Shown here one piece after another: positions 43,044-50,206 of a stretch of 64,000 bases of DNA. The position numbers and the translations under genes are program-made. How positions within the stretch are numbered: position 1 is the stretch's first letter; each line of letters starts with the position of its first letter. Source of the DNA: SLNP01 sp964568875 (GTDB taxonomy: Bacteria > Bacteroidota > Bacteroidia > Bacteroidales > VadinHA17); NCBI GenBank assembly GCA_964568875.1, contig CAZMSH010000003.1, positions 102,251-166,250 on the forward strand. Reading direction: 5' to 3'. The notes beneath the pieces were generated by a model. That model made no database searches. It had not been told where the DNA came from and saw only the letters and a program-made list of their open reading frames with translations.

Positions 43044-43877
43044 ATGATGGGGGAACATCTTACAGAAGACCTGACAGAAACTTTTACAGATGATAGTCAT
43101 GTGACGATGAAAGATTACCTGGCGAGTCTCAGGTATGCAGGAATGATACAAAAGTCGATGCTGCCGCTGCCGGCATTGATGACATCGCTGTTAAGGGAAT
43201 ACTTTGTCAGTTTTATGCCGCGTGATTTTGTGAGCGGCGATTTTTACTATGTATACAGGGGGAGGGACTTTTACTGCGTAGCTGCAGGTGACTGTACCGG
43301 GCACGGAGTGCCGGGGTCGCTACTTAGCATAATGGGTGTATCGTTCCTGAATGAGATTCTGCAGTGTCAGCCATCACCAAGGGCCAACAGAGTGCTCAAT
43401 CTTATGCGTGAGAAGGTAATGAGCGCATTGCATCAGACAGGTGTAAGCGGTGAACAGATGGACAGTATCGATATGTCTCTCTGCATTTTTACACCGGGTT
43501 CATACGAGATGCAGTTCAGCGGCGCCAACAGACCCCTGTTTATTGTCAGAGACGGACAATTGAGGGAGATAAAGGCTGACAAGATGCCGATAGGGCCGGC
43601 ACCATTGGTTGAGGAACCATTTACCAATAAGATAGTCAGTTTCGATGATGATGATATGTTCTATCTGTTTTCTGACGGATTTCCTGATCAGTTTGGAGGC
43701 CCTTTGAACAAGAAGTTCAAATACAGGCAGTTCAGGGCCCTTCTGTCGGAGGTGGCAGCATATAAGCCGTCGAGACAGAAGAGAGTAATAGAACTTACTT
43801 TTGCTGACTGGAAAGGTAACCACCGCCAGGTAGATGACGTAACTGTTTTCGGTTTTAAACCTAAGATCATTATATGA
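43044..43877 (+). CDS. SpoIIE-type PP2C serine phosphatase, stand-alone
   Basis: Soluble PP2C/SpoIIE-family phosphatase of 277 residues with no sensor domain. A short helix (YAGMIQKSMLPLPALMTSLL) precedes the catalytic core. Metal-binding Asps are in VSGDFYYVY (Asp66), AAGDCTGHGVPGS (Asp83), FSDGFPDQ and RQVDDVTVFGF, so activity is expected. This class usually acts on serine-phosphorylated anti-anti-sigma factors; none is visible here. The last 4 nt (ATGA) overlap the ATPase gene, so the two proteins are translationally coupled. The gene begins at ATG 43044 (a second ATG at 43047). Why a PP2C is coupled to an OLD-like ATPase is unclear; see findings. Confidence 0.9.
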   Translation: MMGEHLTEDLTETFTDDSHVTMKDYLASLRYAGMIQKSMLPLPALMTSLLREYFVSFMPRDFVSGDFYYVYRGRDFYCVAAGDCTGHGVPGSLLSIMGVSFLNEILQCQPSPRANRVLNLMREKVMSALHQTGVSGEQMDSIDMSLCIFTPGSYEMQFSGANRPLFIVRDGQLREIKADKMPIGPAPLVEEPFTNKIVSFDDDDMFYLFSDGFPDQFGGPLNKKFKYRQFRALLSEVAAYKPSRQKRVIELTFADWKGNHRQVDDVTVFGFKPKIII

Positions 43878-46150
43878 GACTTACGGCGTTCAGGATTCGG
43901 AATTTCAGGTCGATTGTTGACACGGGCTGGCAGAGTGTGTCACCCGATAATATTACCTGCCTGATAGGACAGAATGAGTCGGGTAAGACCTCGGTGCTGG
44001 AAGGTCTTTACGTTTTTCATTCAGGTATCATCACCGAGGATGTTTTGCGAAGCGACCTTTCTCTTCCTGAGGTCTCCTGTCGCTTTGCCGTTAAGAAGGG
44101 ATGGCTCCTTGAAATGGCAGTGAATGCCGGTCCGGAGCTGAAAGAACTGCTTTCAGAAACGGATACTCTTGAGCTTACCCGCTACTGGCTGGCTGATTTT
44201 ACCTCGTCGGTGAGAGTAAGCGGGGAGGTGAGTGAATATCTGGATTCTCTGGAGAAGGCCTGGAAACTCTATCTTGATGAAATCAGGAGCAAAATCATTG
44301 ATGAGAGCAACAGGTTGAGCGGTGATGAAGAACTACTGGCTAAACTGTCGGAGAAGAGACGCGTACTTGAGTTGTCACTGAGGGAGAAGGGGGGTAAGAG
44401 TCTTCGCAGGGGATTGTTCGGATCGAAAGGTTCGGATGCTGCAGAGAGGGAGGTTGAGATTCAACACCTTAAAGACGAATTGAAGGATGTAAGCGGTCAG
44501 CTGGAGCAACTCACTATAAGGAGGGACAGCAGGGCTGATCTGATAACCGCGGTTCGGGCATGGAACACCCTGGCAGGGGAGTATGAAGAGATTGAAAAGC
44601 AACTTAATGAAGTTTCATTTAAGCTGGAAGAGCGGCATCAGATGATGACTCTTTTACTGAAGCCGGATGATTATGATGATAAAATATGGGAGACTATAAT
44701 CGATGAGTACCATAGGCTGAGGTCTGAAAGGGAACGCCTGATGGGTGAGATAGACAGGCAGACAGCACTATGTGGATTTTTGATGGAGGGCAACTCCGGT
44801 GAGGAGGCGATGGTGAAAGTCCAGGAAATTACCGGGAAATACAGGTCAAAATACACCGAGGAGATGCTGGGAACGGCATGCTTCGAGCACACACCGGTAT
44901 TTACCATCTTTGAGGATTTCGGAAGCCTGCTGCCTAATCGCATAGATCTTGAAGATATTGTTGCCACAGACAGTGATATAGAGGGATACAAGGCAGCAAG
45001 GAATTTTATGAAGCTTGCGAGGCTTGATTACTCATTCTTTATGCAGCCCTCCAGCCGGATACTAAAACAAACCATAGAAAACCTGAATCAGAGACTGACG
45101 CATAATTTTCACGATTTCTGGCAGCAGTCTGTAGGAGGTAAAAACAAGATAAAGATTCAGTTTGAACTGGAACATTACAGCGCTTCACATGGCGATAAAT
45201 CGGGAAAACCATATCTGGAATTCTGGATTAAGGATGAGGGTGAGAGACTTTACCCCAAGCAGAGAAGCAGGGGTGTAAGATGGTTCCTCTCATTCTACCT
45301 CGAGTTGCAGGCATCTGCCCTGGGCGGTGACAAACCTATCGTTCTGCTGGTTGATGAACCCGGAGTCAGCCTCCACGCCAGGGCACAGGAGGATGTTCTG
45401 AAAGTATTCGAAGATATCAGCGACAAGATACAGATAGTATATACCACCCACTCTCCCCATCTTGTCGATATAAATAAACTGCACAGGGTTCTGGCAGTGC
45501 AGCGGGATGATTTTGAGAACTACCGGAGTGCCACCAAAATCATTGATCCGGTGCTTCTGTCAGCGGCAACACCTGACACGCTGACCCCGATACACAGCGT
45601 AATGGGGAATCCTTTCGGGGCGGGTTTTTCTGACAGAAAACCAAATCTGATTGTCAGTGACACTGGTTCATACTACTTTTTGAGTGCTATTATGTTGCTT
45701 TCGGGAGCTGAGCTGTCATTTAACATAGTACCTGCCACGAGTGCAGATTCAATCCCGTCACTTTGTAATATTATGATCGGCTGGGGTCTGAAGTTCAATG
45801 TCCTGGTGTTCGATAACGATGAGGACAACAGGGCTGCAACGTTTACTGGCTCAACAATATTCCGTGAAAATTCAGACGTGGCAATCAGGTTTCAGTCCCC
45901 GTTTCATGGGGTTGAAGACCTCTTTTCAACACTTGATTTCAAGAAACATGTAGTTAAGACAAGGGAGGGGATTACAGTCGCGAATTCAGTATATCTTAAT
46001 GATAAAAAACTGCCCAGGGCATTTCTTGCAAGCCGGCTGCTGTCGGAAATTAATAACGGTGGACTGTCAGCAAACGATTTCGATGAAGAATCACATGAGA
46101 ACTTCAGGATGCTGATTGGGAGGCTGAAGGAGATAGGTAAGGGGGATTAG
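43874..46150 (+). CDS. OLD/RecF-like ABC ATPase with coiled coil and degenerate TOPRIM-like end
   Basis: Large ATPase of 758 residues. Walker A GQNESGKTS at 32-40 after the standard RecF/OLD start (LTAFRIRNFRS). Long coiled coils fill about 130-300 (including REVEIQHLKDELKDVSGQLE). The second half has SFYLELQAS, Walker B VLLVDEPGVSLHARAQ (Asp494) and the YTTHSPHLVDI switch. The C-terminal region (about 585-758) resembles a TOPRIM domain: PNLIVSDTGSYYFLSA sits where VEGxxD is expected, lacking the conserved Glu, while VLVFDNDEDN keeps an acidic pair. It is coupled to the PP2C gene by ATGA. OLD proteins are nucleases in defence (e.g. Gabija GajA), but this one may have lost nuclease activity. 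Confidence 0.85.
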   Translation: MRLTAFRIRNFRSIVDTGWQSVSPDNITCLIGQNESGKTSVLEGLYVFHSGIITEDVLRSDLSLPEVSCRFAVKKGWLLEMAVNAGPELKELLSETDTLELTRYWLADFTSSVRVSGEVSEYLDSLEKAWKLYLDEIRSKIIDESNRLSGDEELLAKLSEKRRVLELSLREKGGKSLRRGLFGSKGSDAAEREVEIQHLKDELKDVSGQLEQLTIRRDSRADLITAVRAWNTLAGEYEEIEKQLNEVSFKLEERHQMMTLLLKPDDYDDKIWETIIDEYHRLRSERERLMGEIDRQTALCGFLMEGNSGEEAMVKVQEITGKYRSKYTEEMLGTACFEHTPVFTIFEDFGSLLPNRIDLEDIVATDSDIEGYKAARNFMKLARLDYSFFMQPSSRILKQTIENLNQRLTHNFHDFWQQSVGGKNKIKIQFELEHYSASHGDKSGKPYLEFWIKDEGERLYPKQRSRGVRWFLSFYLELQASALGGDKPIVLLVDEPGVSLHARAQEDVLKVFEDISDKIQIVYTTHSPHLVDINKLHRVLAVQRDDFENYRSATKIIDPVLLSAATPDTLTPIHSVMGNPFGAGFSDRKPNLIVSDTGSYYFLSAIMLLSGAELSFNIVPATSADSIPSLCNIMIGWGLKFNVLVFDNDEDNRAATFTGSTIFRENSDVAIRFQSPFHGVEDLFSTLDFKKHVVKTREGITVANSVYLNDKKLPRAFLASRLLSEINNGGLSANDFDEESHENFRMLIGRLKEIGKGD

Positions 46151-46200
46151 CAGGAGAGCTTCTGATCCCCTTTGGGAGAATCTCAAAACAACTTGCATGT

Positions 46201-46217
46201 CAATGCCGAAGGCATTG
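46201..46217. repeat. Perfect hairpin CAATGCC-GAA-GGCATTG
   Basis: Seven-base-pair perfect inverted repeat with a 3-nt loop, 51 nt after the ATPase stop. No T-run follows, so it is not a canonical terminator; it may be a processing or transcript-stabilising hairpin. Confidence 0.4.
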
Positions 46218-46279
46218 ATTCTCATACCAGTCATACCTTAAAAGAGCAAACTCTTAGAGATTTGCTGGTTTGAAAATAC

Positions 46280-46303
46280 AAAGCCCGCTGAAATGCGGGC
46301 TTT
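46280..46303 (-). terminator. Terminator hairpin after tRNA-Ser
   Basis: AAAGCCCGC (46280-46288) pairs with GCGGGCTTT (46295-46303), a perfect 9-bp stem with 6-nt loop. In the minus direction it lies 17 nt downstream of the tRNA 3' end and is followed by GTATTTTC. It could also catch transcripts from the ATPase gene on the plus strand. Confidence 0.75.
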
Positions 46304-46319
46304 GCCATGTAATTTGTTT

Positions 46320-46409
<90 letters not shown>

Positions 46410-46425
46410 GGATTTATGGCGGAGA

Positions 46426-46456
46426 CAAAAATATAAAAAGCGATCCAATTGACAAA
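46426..46456 (-). promoter_or_regulatory. Promoter of tRNA-Ser
   Basis: On the minus strand TTTG (46453-46456), 19 nt, and TATTTTTG (46426-46433) match both Bacteroidota promoter elements with ideal spacing. The predicted start is about 10 nt before the mature tRNA 5' end. Confidence 0.7.
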
Positions 46457-46519
46457 TAAATTTACTTTTTTTCATAGGGTGACAGAGAGGGTTGGTGATT
46501 GCAAAGGCAACGTAGCTTT

Positions 46520-46924
46520 TCACAGTGTTTTGAGACTGACCTGATTGCCTCTGTGATCGATCACCATAAGATACCTCACAAGATCACGGTTCCTGACTAT
46601 TAACTCGTATGTTGTCAGTCCGGAAATGAATACAGAGATACAGTTCATTATCTCAAATTCTTCATTTACAGCACTTTTTACTTCAGAGGGAATATCGGTG
46701 GGAGGTATGTTTACTCTGTATTCCAAAAGATTGCCATCAGAGTCGAATCGTGCAATCTTCTCTGCGTTATCGTGAAAAAAGATCGCTTCAAACAACTGGC
46801 CGGGCTGGCTCCATTCAACCCCCGTTGCTGAGGGAAAGTTAACCCTGAGGGAACCGGCAACAGCTGATGGCACACTTTTCTTTTGTTGCCGGAAGATATT
46901 TACTATAAACTCCCCGTTTTTCAT
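46520..46924 (-). CDS. PepSY-like small protein next to ECF sigma
   Basis: Protein of 134 residues without signal peptide or TM segment. The pattern SLRVNFPSATGVEWSQPG followed by FEAIFFHDNAEKIARFDSDGNLLEYRVNIPPTDIP matches the PepSY-like (PF11396/DUF2874) repeat of Bacteroidota proteins. Those are usually exported; here the N-terminus (MKNGEFIVNIFRQQKK) is not a signal, so it is probably cytoplasmic. It lies 53 nt downstream of the third ECF sigma gene and could be its partner, but no anti-sigma motif is visible. ATG 46924 is the start. Confidence in the family is moderate. Confidence 0.7.
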   Translation of the reverse strand: MKNGEFIVNIFRQQKKSVPSAVAGSLRVNFPSATGVEWSQPGQLFEAIFFHDNAEKIARFDSDGNLLEYRVNIPPTDIPSEVKSAVNEEFEIMNCISVFISGLTTYELIVRNRDLVRYLMVIDHRGNQVSLKTL

Positions 46925-46977
46925 GGTTTATGTAATATAGACGGTTACAAGTTGAAAAGTAACATTGAATTAACAGA

Positions 46978-47550
46978 TTAGTAGTCTCCGTAGTGTTTTC
47001 TGTAGAGGAAGACAAGTCTTGCCTTTGCTCTTTTAATTCTCATTTTAACTGCCCCTTCAGAGAGCCTGAGAGCCGCTGCAATATCTTTGACAGGCATCTC
47101 GTCCTTGTATTTCATCAGTATCATTGCCTTCTCTTCTTCATGCAGGATTTCAAGTATATTCATAAGCCTTGAGTAATGCATTTCAGAGAGGTCTTCCTCG
47201 AGGTCATCGGCAATTTCCGGGATTTCATTCCGGCTATTCCATTCAGGATAGTGAAGTTTCTTTTTTTCCCTGAGATAATCTATGCAGTGGTTGTATGTGA
47301 TAGAGTAAAGCCATGAGCTGAATGATGAGTTGCCTTTAAAGCCGGGAAGCTTTTCATAAGCCTTTGAGAGTATATCTTCAGTAAACTCTGCTGCTGATTC
47401 CCTGTTATGAAGAAGGCTGTAGCACTTGTCGAGAACTTTCCCCTTGTATCTGTCAAACAGGATCCTGAACAGGTTGGTTTCTCTCTCATTGACAATCTTC
47501 TGTACAAGTTCCTCGTCAGAAAGTAATATGTGATTATCCTTTTTTTCCAT
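46978..47550 (-). CDS. ECF RNA polymerase sigma factor
   Basis: Sigma-70 ECF factor of 190 residues. Region 2: LFRILFDRYKGKVLDKCYSL through FSSWLYSITYNHCIDYLREKKK. Region 4: LHEEEKAMILMKYKDEMPVKDIAAALRLSEGAVKMRIKRAKARLVFLY. An acidic stretch (EIADDLEEDLSEMHY) separates them. Starts at ATG 47550, which abuts the TSUP gene stop, so it may be read through from that gene. The downstream PepSY-like protein is its likely companion. It is clearly different in sequence from the sigma factors at 13400 and 30397. Confidence 0.92.
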   Translation of the reverse strand: MEKKDNHILLSDEELVQKIVNERETNLFRILFDRYKGKVLDKCYSLLHNRESAAEFTEDILSKAYEKLPGFKGNSSFSSWLYSITYNHCIDYLREKKKLHYPEWNSRNEIPEIADDLEEDLSEMHYSRLMNILEILHEEEKAMILMKYKDEMPVKDIAAALRLSEGAVKMRIKRAKARLVFLYRKHYGDY

Positions 47551-48339
47551 TTATATGATTCCTGAGCCCAGAGCCACAGCAAGCAACAAAAGCATTATAC
47601 CTACTATAACCTGGATGTGTCTCATGGTGACCTTTTTGACGAGCCTCGTTCCAATAAACGATCCTGTGAATGCGGCCAGTATCCCCCAAACAAGTATTCC
47701 CTTCATTCCCGGTTCTGCCAGCAAGGCGGTTTTACTGCTGAAGAAGGTCACGCCGTATACGATCAGACGAGAGACATCAACCAGTACTGCCGTCATTACT
47801 GATGTGCCGATAAAACCATCGCGGGTAAGACCTGCCTTGGTCAGGAAAGCGGCCCTGAGTGCCCCCTGGTGACCGGAAACGCCACCAAAAAAACCTGAAA
47901 GGATACCTCCCAGGGGAAGCCATTTCTGACTGATGGTCATTCTTTCAAAATGAGGCAGCAACTCAATAAAAGCGAATATTACCATCAGTATGGCAATTAT
48001 AAAATTTACTGGTAGGATTACATATTCGCTCCCTGCCGCTGACCAATTCCACCACGGGGCCATTGATGACAGTACAGTAAGCAGCATTGCACCCGGAAAA
48101 GCCGCTATTACTGCCGGTACTGCAAAACGGATAAGCACCTTTCTGTCAGCGTCTTTCCCTACAAGGATCGCTTTGAAGATATTATTGGCAAGATGGACTA
48201 TTGCAGTGGCGGCGACGGCAATTTCAACCGGGAAAAATATAGCCATTACAGGCATCAGCAGGGTTCCAAGTCCAAACCCTGAAAAGAGTGTAAGCGCTGC
48301 TACAATTAAGGCTGCCAGCGCAACGATTGCACTTTCCAT
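47551..48339 (-). CDS. TSUP family transporter (TauE/SafE-like)
   Basis: Integral membrane protein of 262 residues in the sulfite exporter TauE/SafE (TSUP, DUF81) family. Eight or so hydrophobic segments; the family landmark is GGILSGFFGGVSGHQGALRAAFL and a related first half FSGFGLGTLLMPVMAIFFPVEIAVAATAIVHLANN. It transports sulfur-containing or organic anions in characterised members; substrate here is unknown. It begins at ATG 48339, and its stop abuts the sigma ATG. The BASS gene lies 66 nt upstream on the same strand. Confidence 0.88.
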   Translation of the reverse strand: MESAIVALAALIVAALTLFSGFGLGTLLMPVMAIFFPVEIAVAATAIVHLANNIFKAILVGKDADRKVLIRFAVPAVIAAFPGAMLLTVLSSMAPWWNWSAAGSEYVILPVNFIIAILMVIFAFIELLPHFERMTISQKWLPLGGILSGFFGGVSGHQGALRAAFLTKAGLTRDGFIGTSVMTAVLVDVSRLIVYGVTFFSSKTALLAEPGMKGILVWGILAAFTGSFIGTRLVKKVTMRHIQVIVGIMLLLLAVALGSGII

Positions 48340-48405
48340 ATAATAGTTTTATCACTACCTGGGTTATGCAAAGAAATGAATTTTATCGCAATGATATGAT
48401 ATCGG

Positions 48406-49365
48406 TTATTCTGATTTAACCGTCACCATGGCAGGCTTCATCCCTGCCAAGGGTATTCTGGCAAGTATCAGGGCCAGTCCTATGCCGGTAACCATTTGCC
48501 AGATTCCCCACCACGCAGACATGAATGCCATGCCGCCGTTAGCATTGAAGAGTGTAAATACCAGCACCAGGGCGAGTCCTGAGTTCTGTATGCCCGTTTC
48601 TATACTCAGGGTCCGGCGTTCGGGTTTTGACACCCCTGCGACGGTTCCTACAAGATAACCTGTGAAGAGGGTTTGCGCATTCAGAAAGAAGACGATAATG
48701 CCTATTGGCAGTACGTACCCCGGAATATATTCCATATTTGCAATTAGTGCTCCGACTATAAAAGTCATATACAAAAATATTGATATGATTTTGGCTGGTT
48801 TGATAATCCTGGCTGTTATTGCTGGAAATTTCAGGGCAAAAAGCATTCCTGCCATAAGCGGGATTCCAAGGAGAATGAAAACTATCTTTGCCATCTCAAG
48901 GAAATCAATTCTTATTGGTATATTAAGTGCGGCAGCGGCTGACTGGTATTTAACATAAAGCCCGCCCCATATTGCAAAATTCAGAGGAGTCAGAAAAGTA
49001 GCCGATAATGTGGCAAACGCAGTAAGACTGACTGAGAGGGCCACGTTGGCCTTAGCCAGATAGGAGATAAAGTTTGAGATGTTTCCCCCGGGACAGGCAG
49101 CGATAAGTATCATTCCCATTGCTACTGAAGGCGGAGGGTTCAGAATCATTACCAAACCGAATGTAAGTGCAGGAAGCAGGATGAACTGAGATCCGATACC
49201 AAGGAAAGCAGCCTTAGGATTATACCAAAGGTTTCGGAATTGCTCCACCCTGATGTCCAATGCTACTCCAAACATTATACAGGCCAGTGTAATATTCATG
49301 TATAGCAATCCGCCTGAGCTGAAGTTCAGACGGATGTCATCGATCTGATGCAGTAATTCGAACAT
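48406..49365 (-). CDS. Bile acid:sodium symporter (BASS) family transporter
   Basis: Membrane transporter of 319 residues with about nine to ten TM segments. Family marks are ILIAACPGGNISNFISYLAKANVALSV (the crossover region) and the SIETGIQNSGLALVLV motif of the second repeat. Start ATG 49365 (MFELLHQIDDIRLNFSSGG) fits homologs; in-frame ATGs further upstream give a polar extension that does not look native. BASS proteins move organic anions, including bile acids or pantoate, with Na+. The substrate here is not evident. It precedes the TSUP gene in the same direction, 66 nt apart. Confidence 0.87.
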   Translation of the reverse strand: MFELLHQIDDIRLNFSSGGLLYMNITLACIMFGVALDIRVEQFRNLWYNPKAAFLGIGSQFILLPALTFGLVMILNPPPSVAMGMILIAACPGGNISNFISYLAKANVALSVSLTAFATLSATFLTPLNFAIWGGLYVKYQSAAAALNIPIRIDFLEMAKIVFILLGIPLMAGMLFALKFPAITARIIKPAKIISIFLYMTFIVGALIANMEYIPGYVLPIGIIVFFLNAQTLFTGYLVGTVAGVSKPERRTLSIETGIQNSGLALVLVFTLFNANGGMAFMSAWWGIWQMVTGIGLALILARIPLAGMKPAMVTVKSE

Positions 49366-49488
49366 GTTATATTTGTTTGGTTTGGGCTGCAATATAAATA
49401 AGTTATTCATTGAATTCCCCAGGTGGTGAATTATAATTATCATGTTATCAGGTTATTTTACTTTCAATGAAAAAAAAGTCCGGAATAA

Positions 49489-49538
49489 TTTGGTTTATAA
49501 TGTTATTAATATCTAACTTTGTGTTAGAATAAACTAAC
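49489..49538 (+). promoter_or_regulatory. Promoter with overlapping CTAAC/GTTAG operator
   Basis: TTTG (49489-49492), 21 nt, TAACTTTG (49514-49521) form a full promoter for the membrane/XRE pair. Alternating half-sites CTAAC (49513-49517), GTTAG (49523-49527) and CTAAC (49534-49538) overlap the -7 and start site, a good place for autorepression by the XRE protein at 49940. Binding is inference. Confidence 0.6.
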
Positions 49539-49548
49539 ATTAAAAATT

Positions 49549-49947
49549 ATGAAAAGAGCTGTTATTGCATTTTTTGTTTCGGTGCTGGTTCTTGCATCGG
49601 TTATTATGTGGCTGAGGATGTCGCCGGAAGGGATGAGCATTCATGAAGTTACTCAGATAGGGATCATATTCCTGATGGTCGTTTTTGGTTTATTTTTTGC
49701 CTGGCGGCGTTTTTCTTCGGTACGGAGAGGTGAACCGGTTGAGGATGAAATGTCAAAGCGGGTCATGCAGAAGGCATCTTCACTCTCATATTTTATCTCC
49801 CTGTACCTCTGGGTCTTTGTTATCTACATCAATGACCGTGTGGATGTTGATACCGAGGTGCTTATTGGATCGGGCATACTTGGTATGTCGGTAATATTTG
49901 TCATCAGCTGGCTGATAATCTATTTAAGGGGGCTCAGAAATGAATAA
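49549..49947 (+). CDS. Small membrane protein paired with XRE regulator
   Basis: Inner-membrane protein of 132 residues with four hydrophobic segments (about 2-20, 31-52, 79-98 and 106-126) and a basic cytoplasmic loop containing RRFSSVRRGEPVEDEMSKRVMQKA. The layout matches small DUF2178/DUF3796-like proteins that come with an XRE regulator; the exact family is not certain. It starts at ATG 49549 behind a full promoter, and its last 8 nt overlap the regulator start. I infer that the two genes form one unit in which the regulator controls its own promoter. No toxin-like motif is visible and the function of the membrane protein is unknown. Confidence 0.75.
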   Translation: MKRAVIAFFVSVLVLASVIMWLRMSPEGMSIHEVTQIGIIFLMVVFGLFFAWRRFSSVRRGEPVEDEMSKRVMQKASSLSYFISLYLWVFVIYINDRVDVDTEVLIGSGILGMSVIFVISWLIIYLRGLRNE

Positions 49948-50134
49948 CAGGATTAAGGAGTTGCGGGCCCGTCACAATATGACACAGGAGGATCTTGCCA
50001 ATCTGGTTAAGGTAAGGCGCGAAACCATTGTTTTTCTTGAGAAGAACCGTTACAATCCTTCGCTTAAGCTGGCACGTGACATTGCAGTAGTATTCGGGTT
50101 GGCCATTGAGGAGGTTTTTCTGTTTGATGATTGA
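49940..50134 (+). CDS. XRE-family HTH regulator (YozG-like)
   Basis: Minimal helix-turn-helix protein of 64 residues made almost entirely of one HTH_3 domain: IKELRARHNMTQEDLANLVKVRRETIVFLEKNRYNPSLKLARDIAVVF. The tail FGLAIEEVFLFDD is typical of the YozG class. It overlaps the upstream membrane gene by 8 nt. It probably dimerises and binds the inverted CTAAC/GTTAG half-sites in the pair's promoter. An XRE with a membrane partner also occurs in some stress-sensing units; no toxin partner is visible here. Confidence 0.92.
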   Translation: MNNRIKELRARHNMTQEDLANLVKVRRETIVFLEKNRYNPSLKLARDIAVVFGLAIEEVFLFDD

Positions 50135-50156
50135 TGTTATTCCGTTTGGGGTTACA

Positions 50157-50195
50157 TAAAAAAAGAGGCTGACGAATTCATCAGCCTCTTTTTTA
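50157..50195. terminator. Strong bidirectional terminator
   Basis: AAGAGGCTGA (50163-50172) pairs with TCAGCCTCTT (50181-50190), loop of 8 nt, A-run on one side and T-run on the other. It separates the XRE gene from the convergent T9SS-exported protein gene and can stop both. Confidence 0.88.
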
Positions 50196-50206
50196 TTGCA
50201 GTAATT

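Noticed and set aside
49549..50134. Toxin-antitoxin module
   Set aside because: The partner of the XRE protein is a four-helix membrane protein with no toxin-like motif; layout fits a membrane/regulator pair better.
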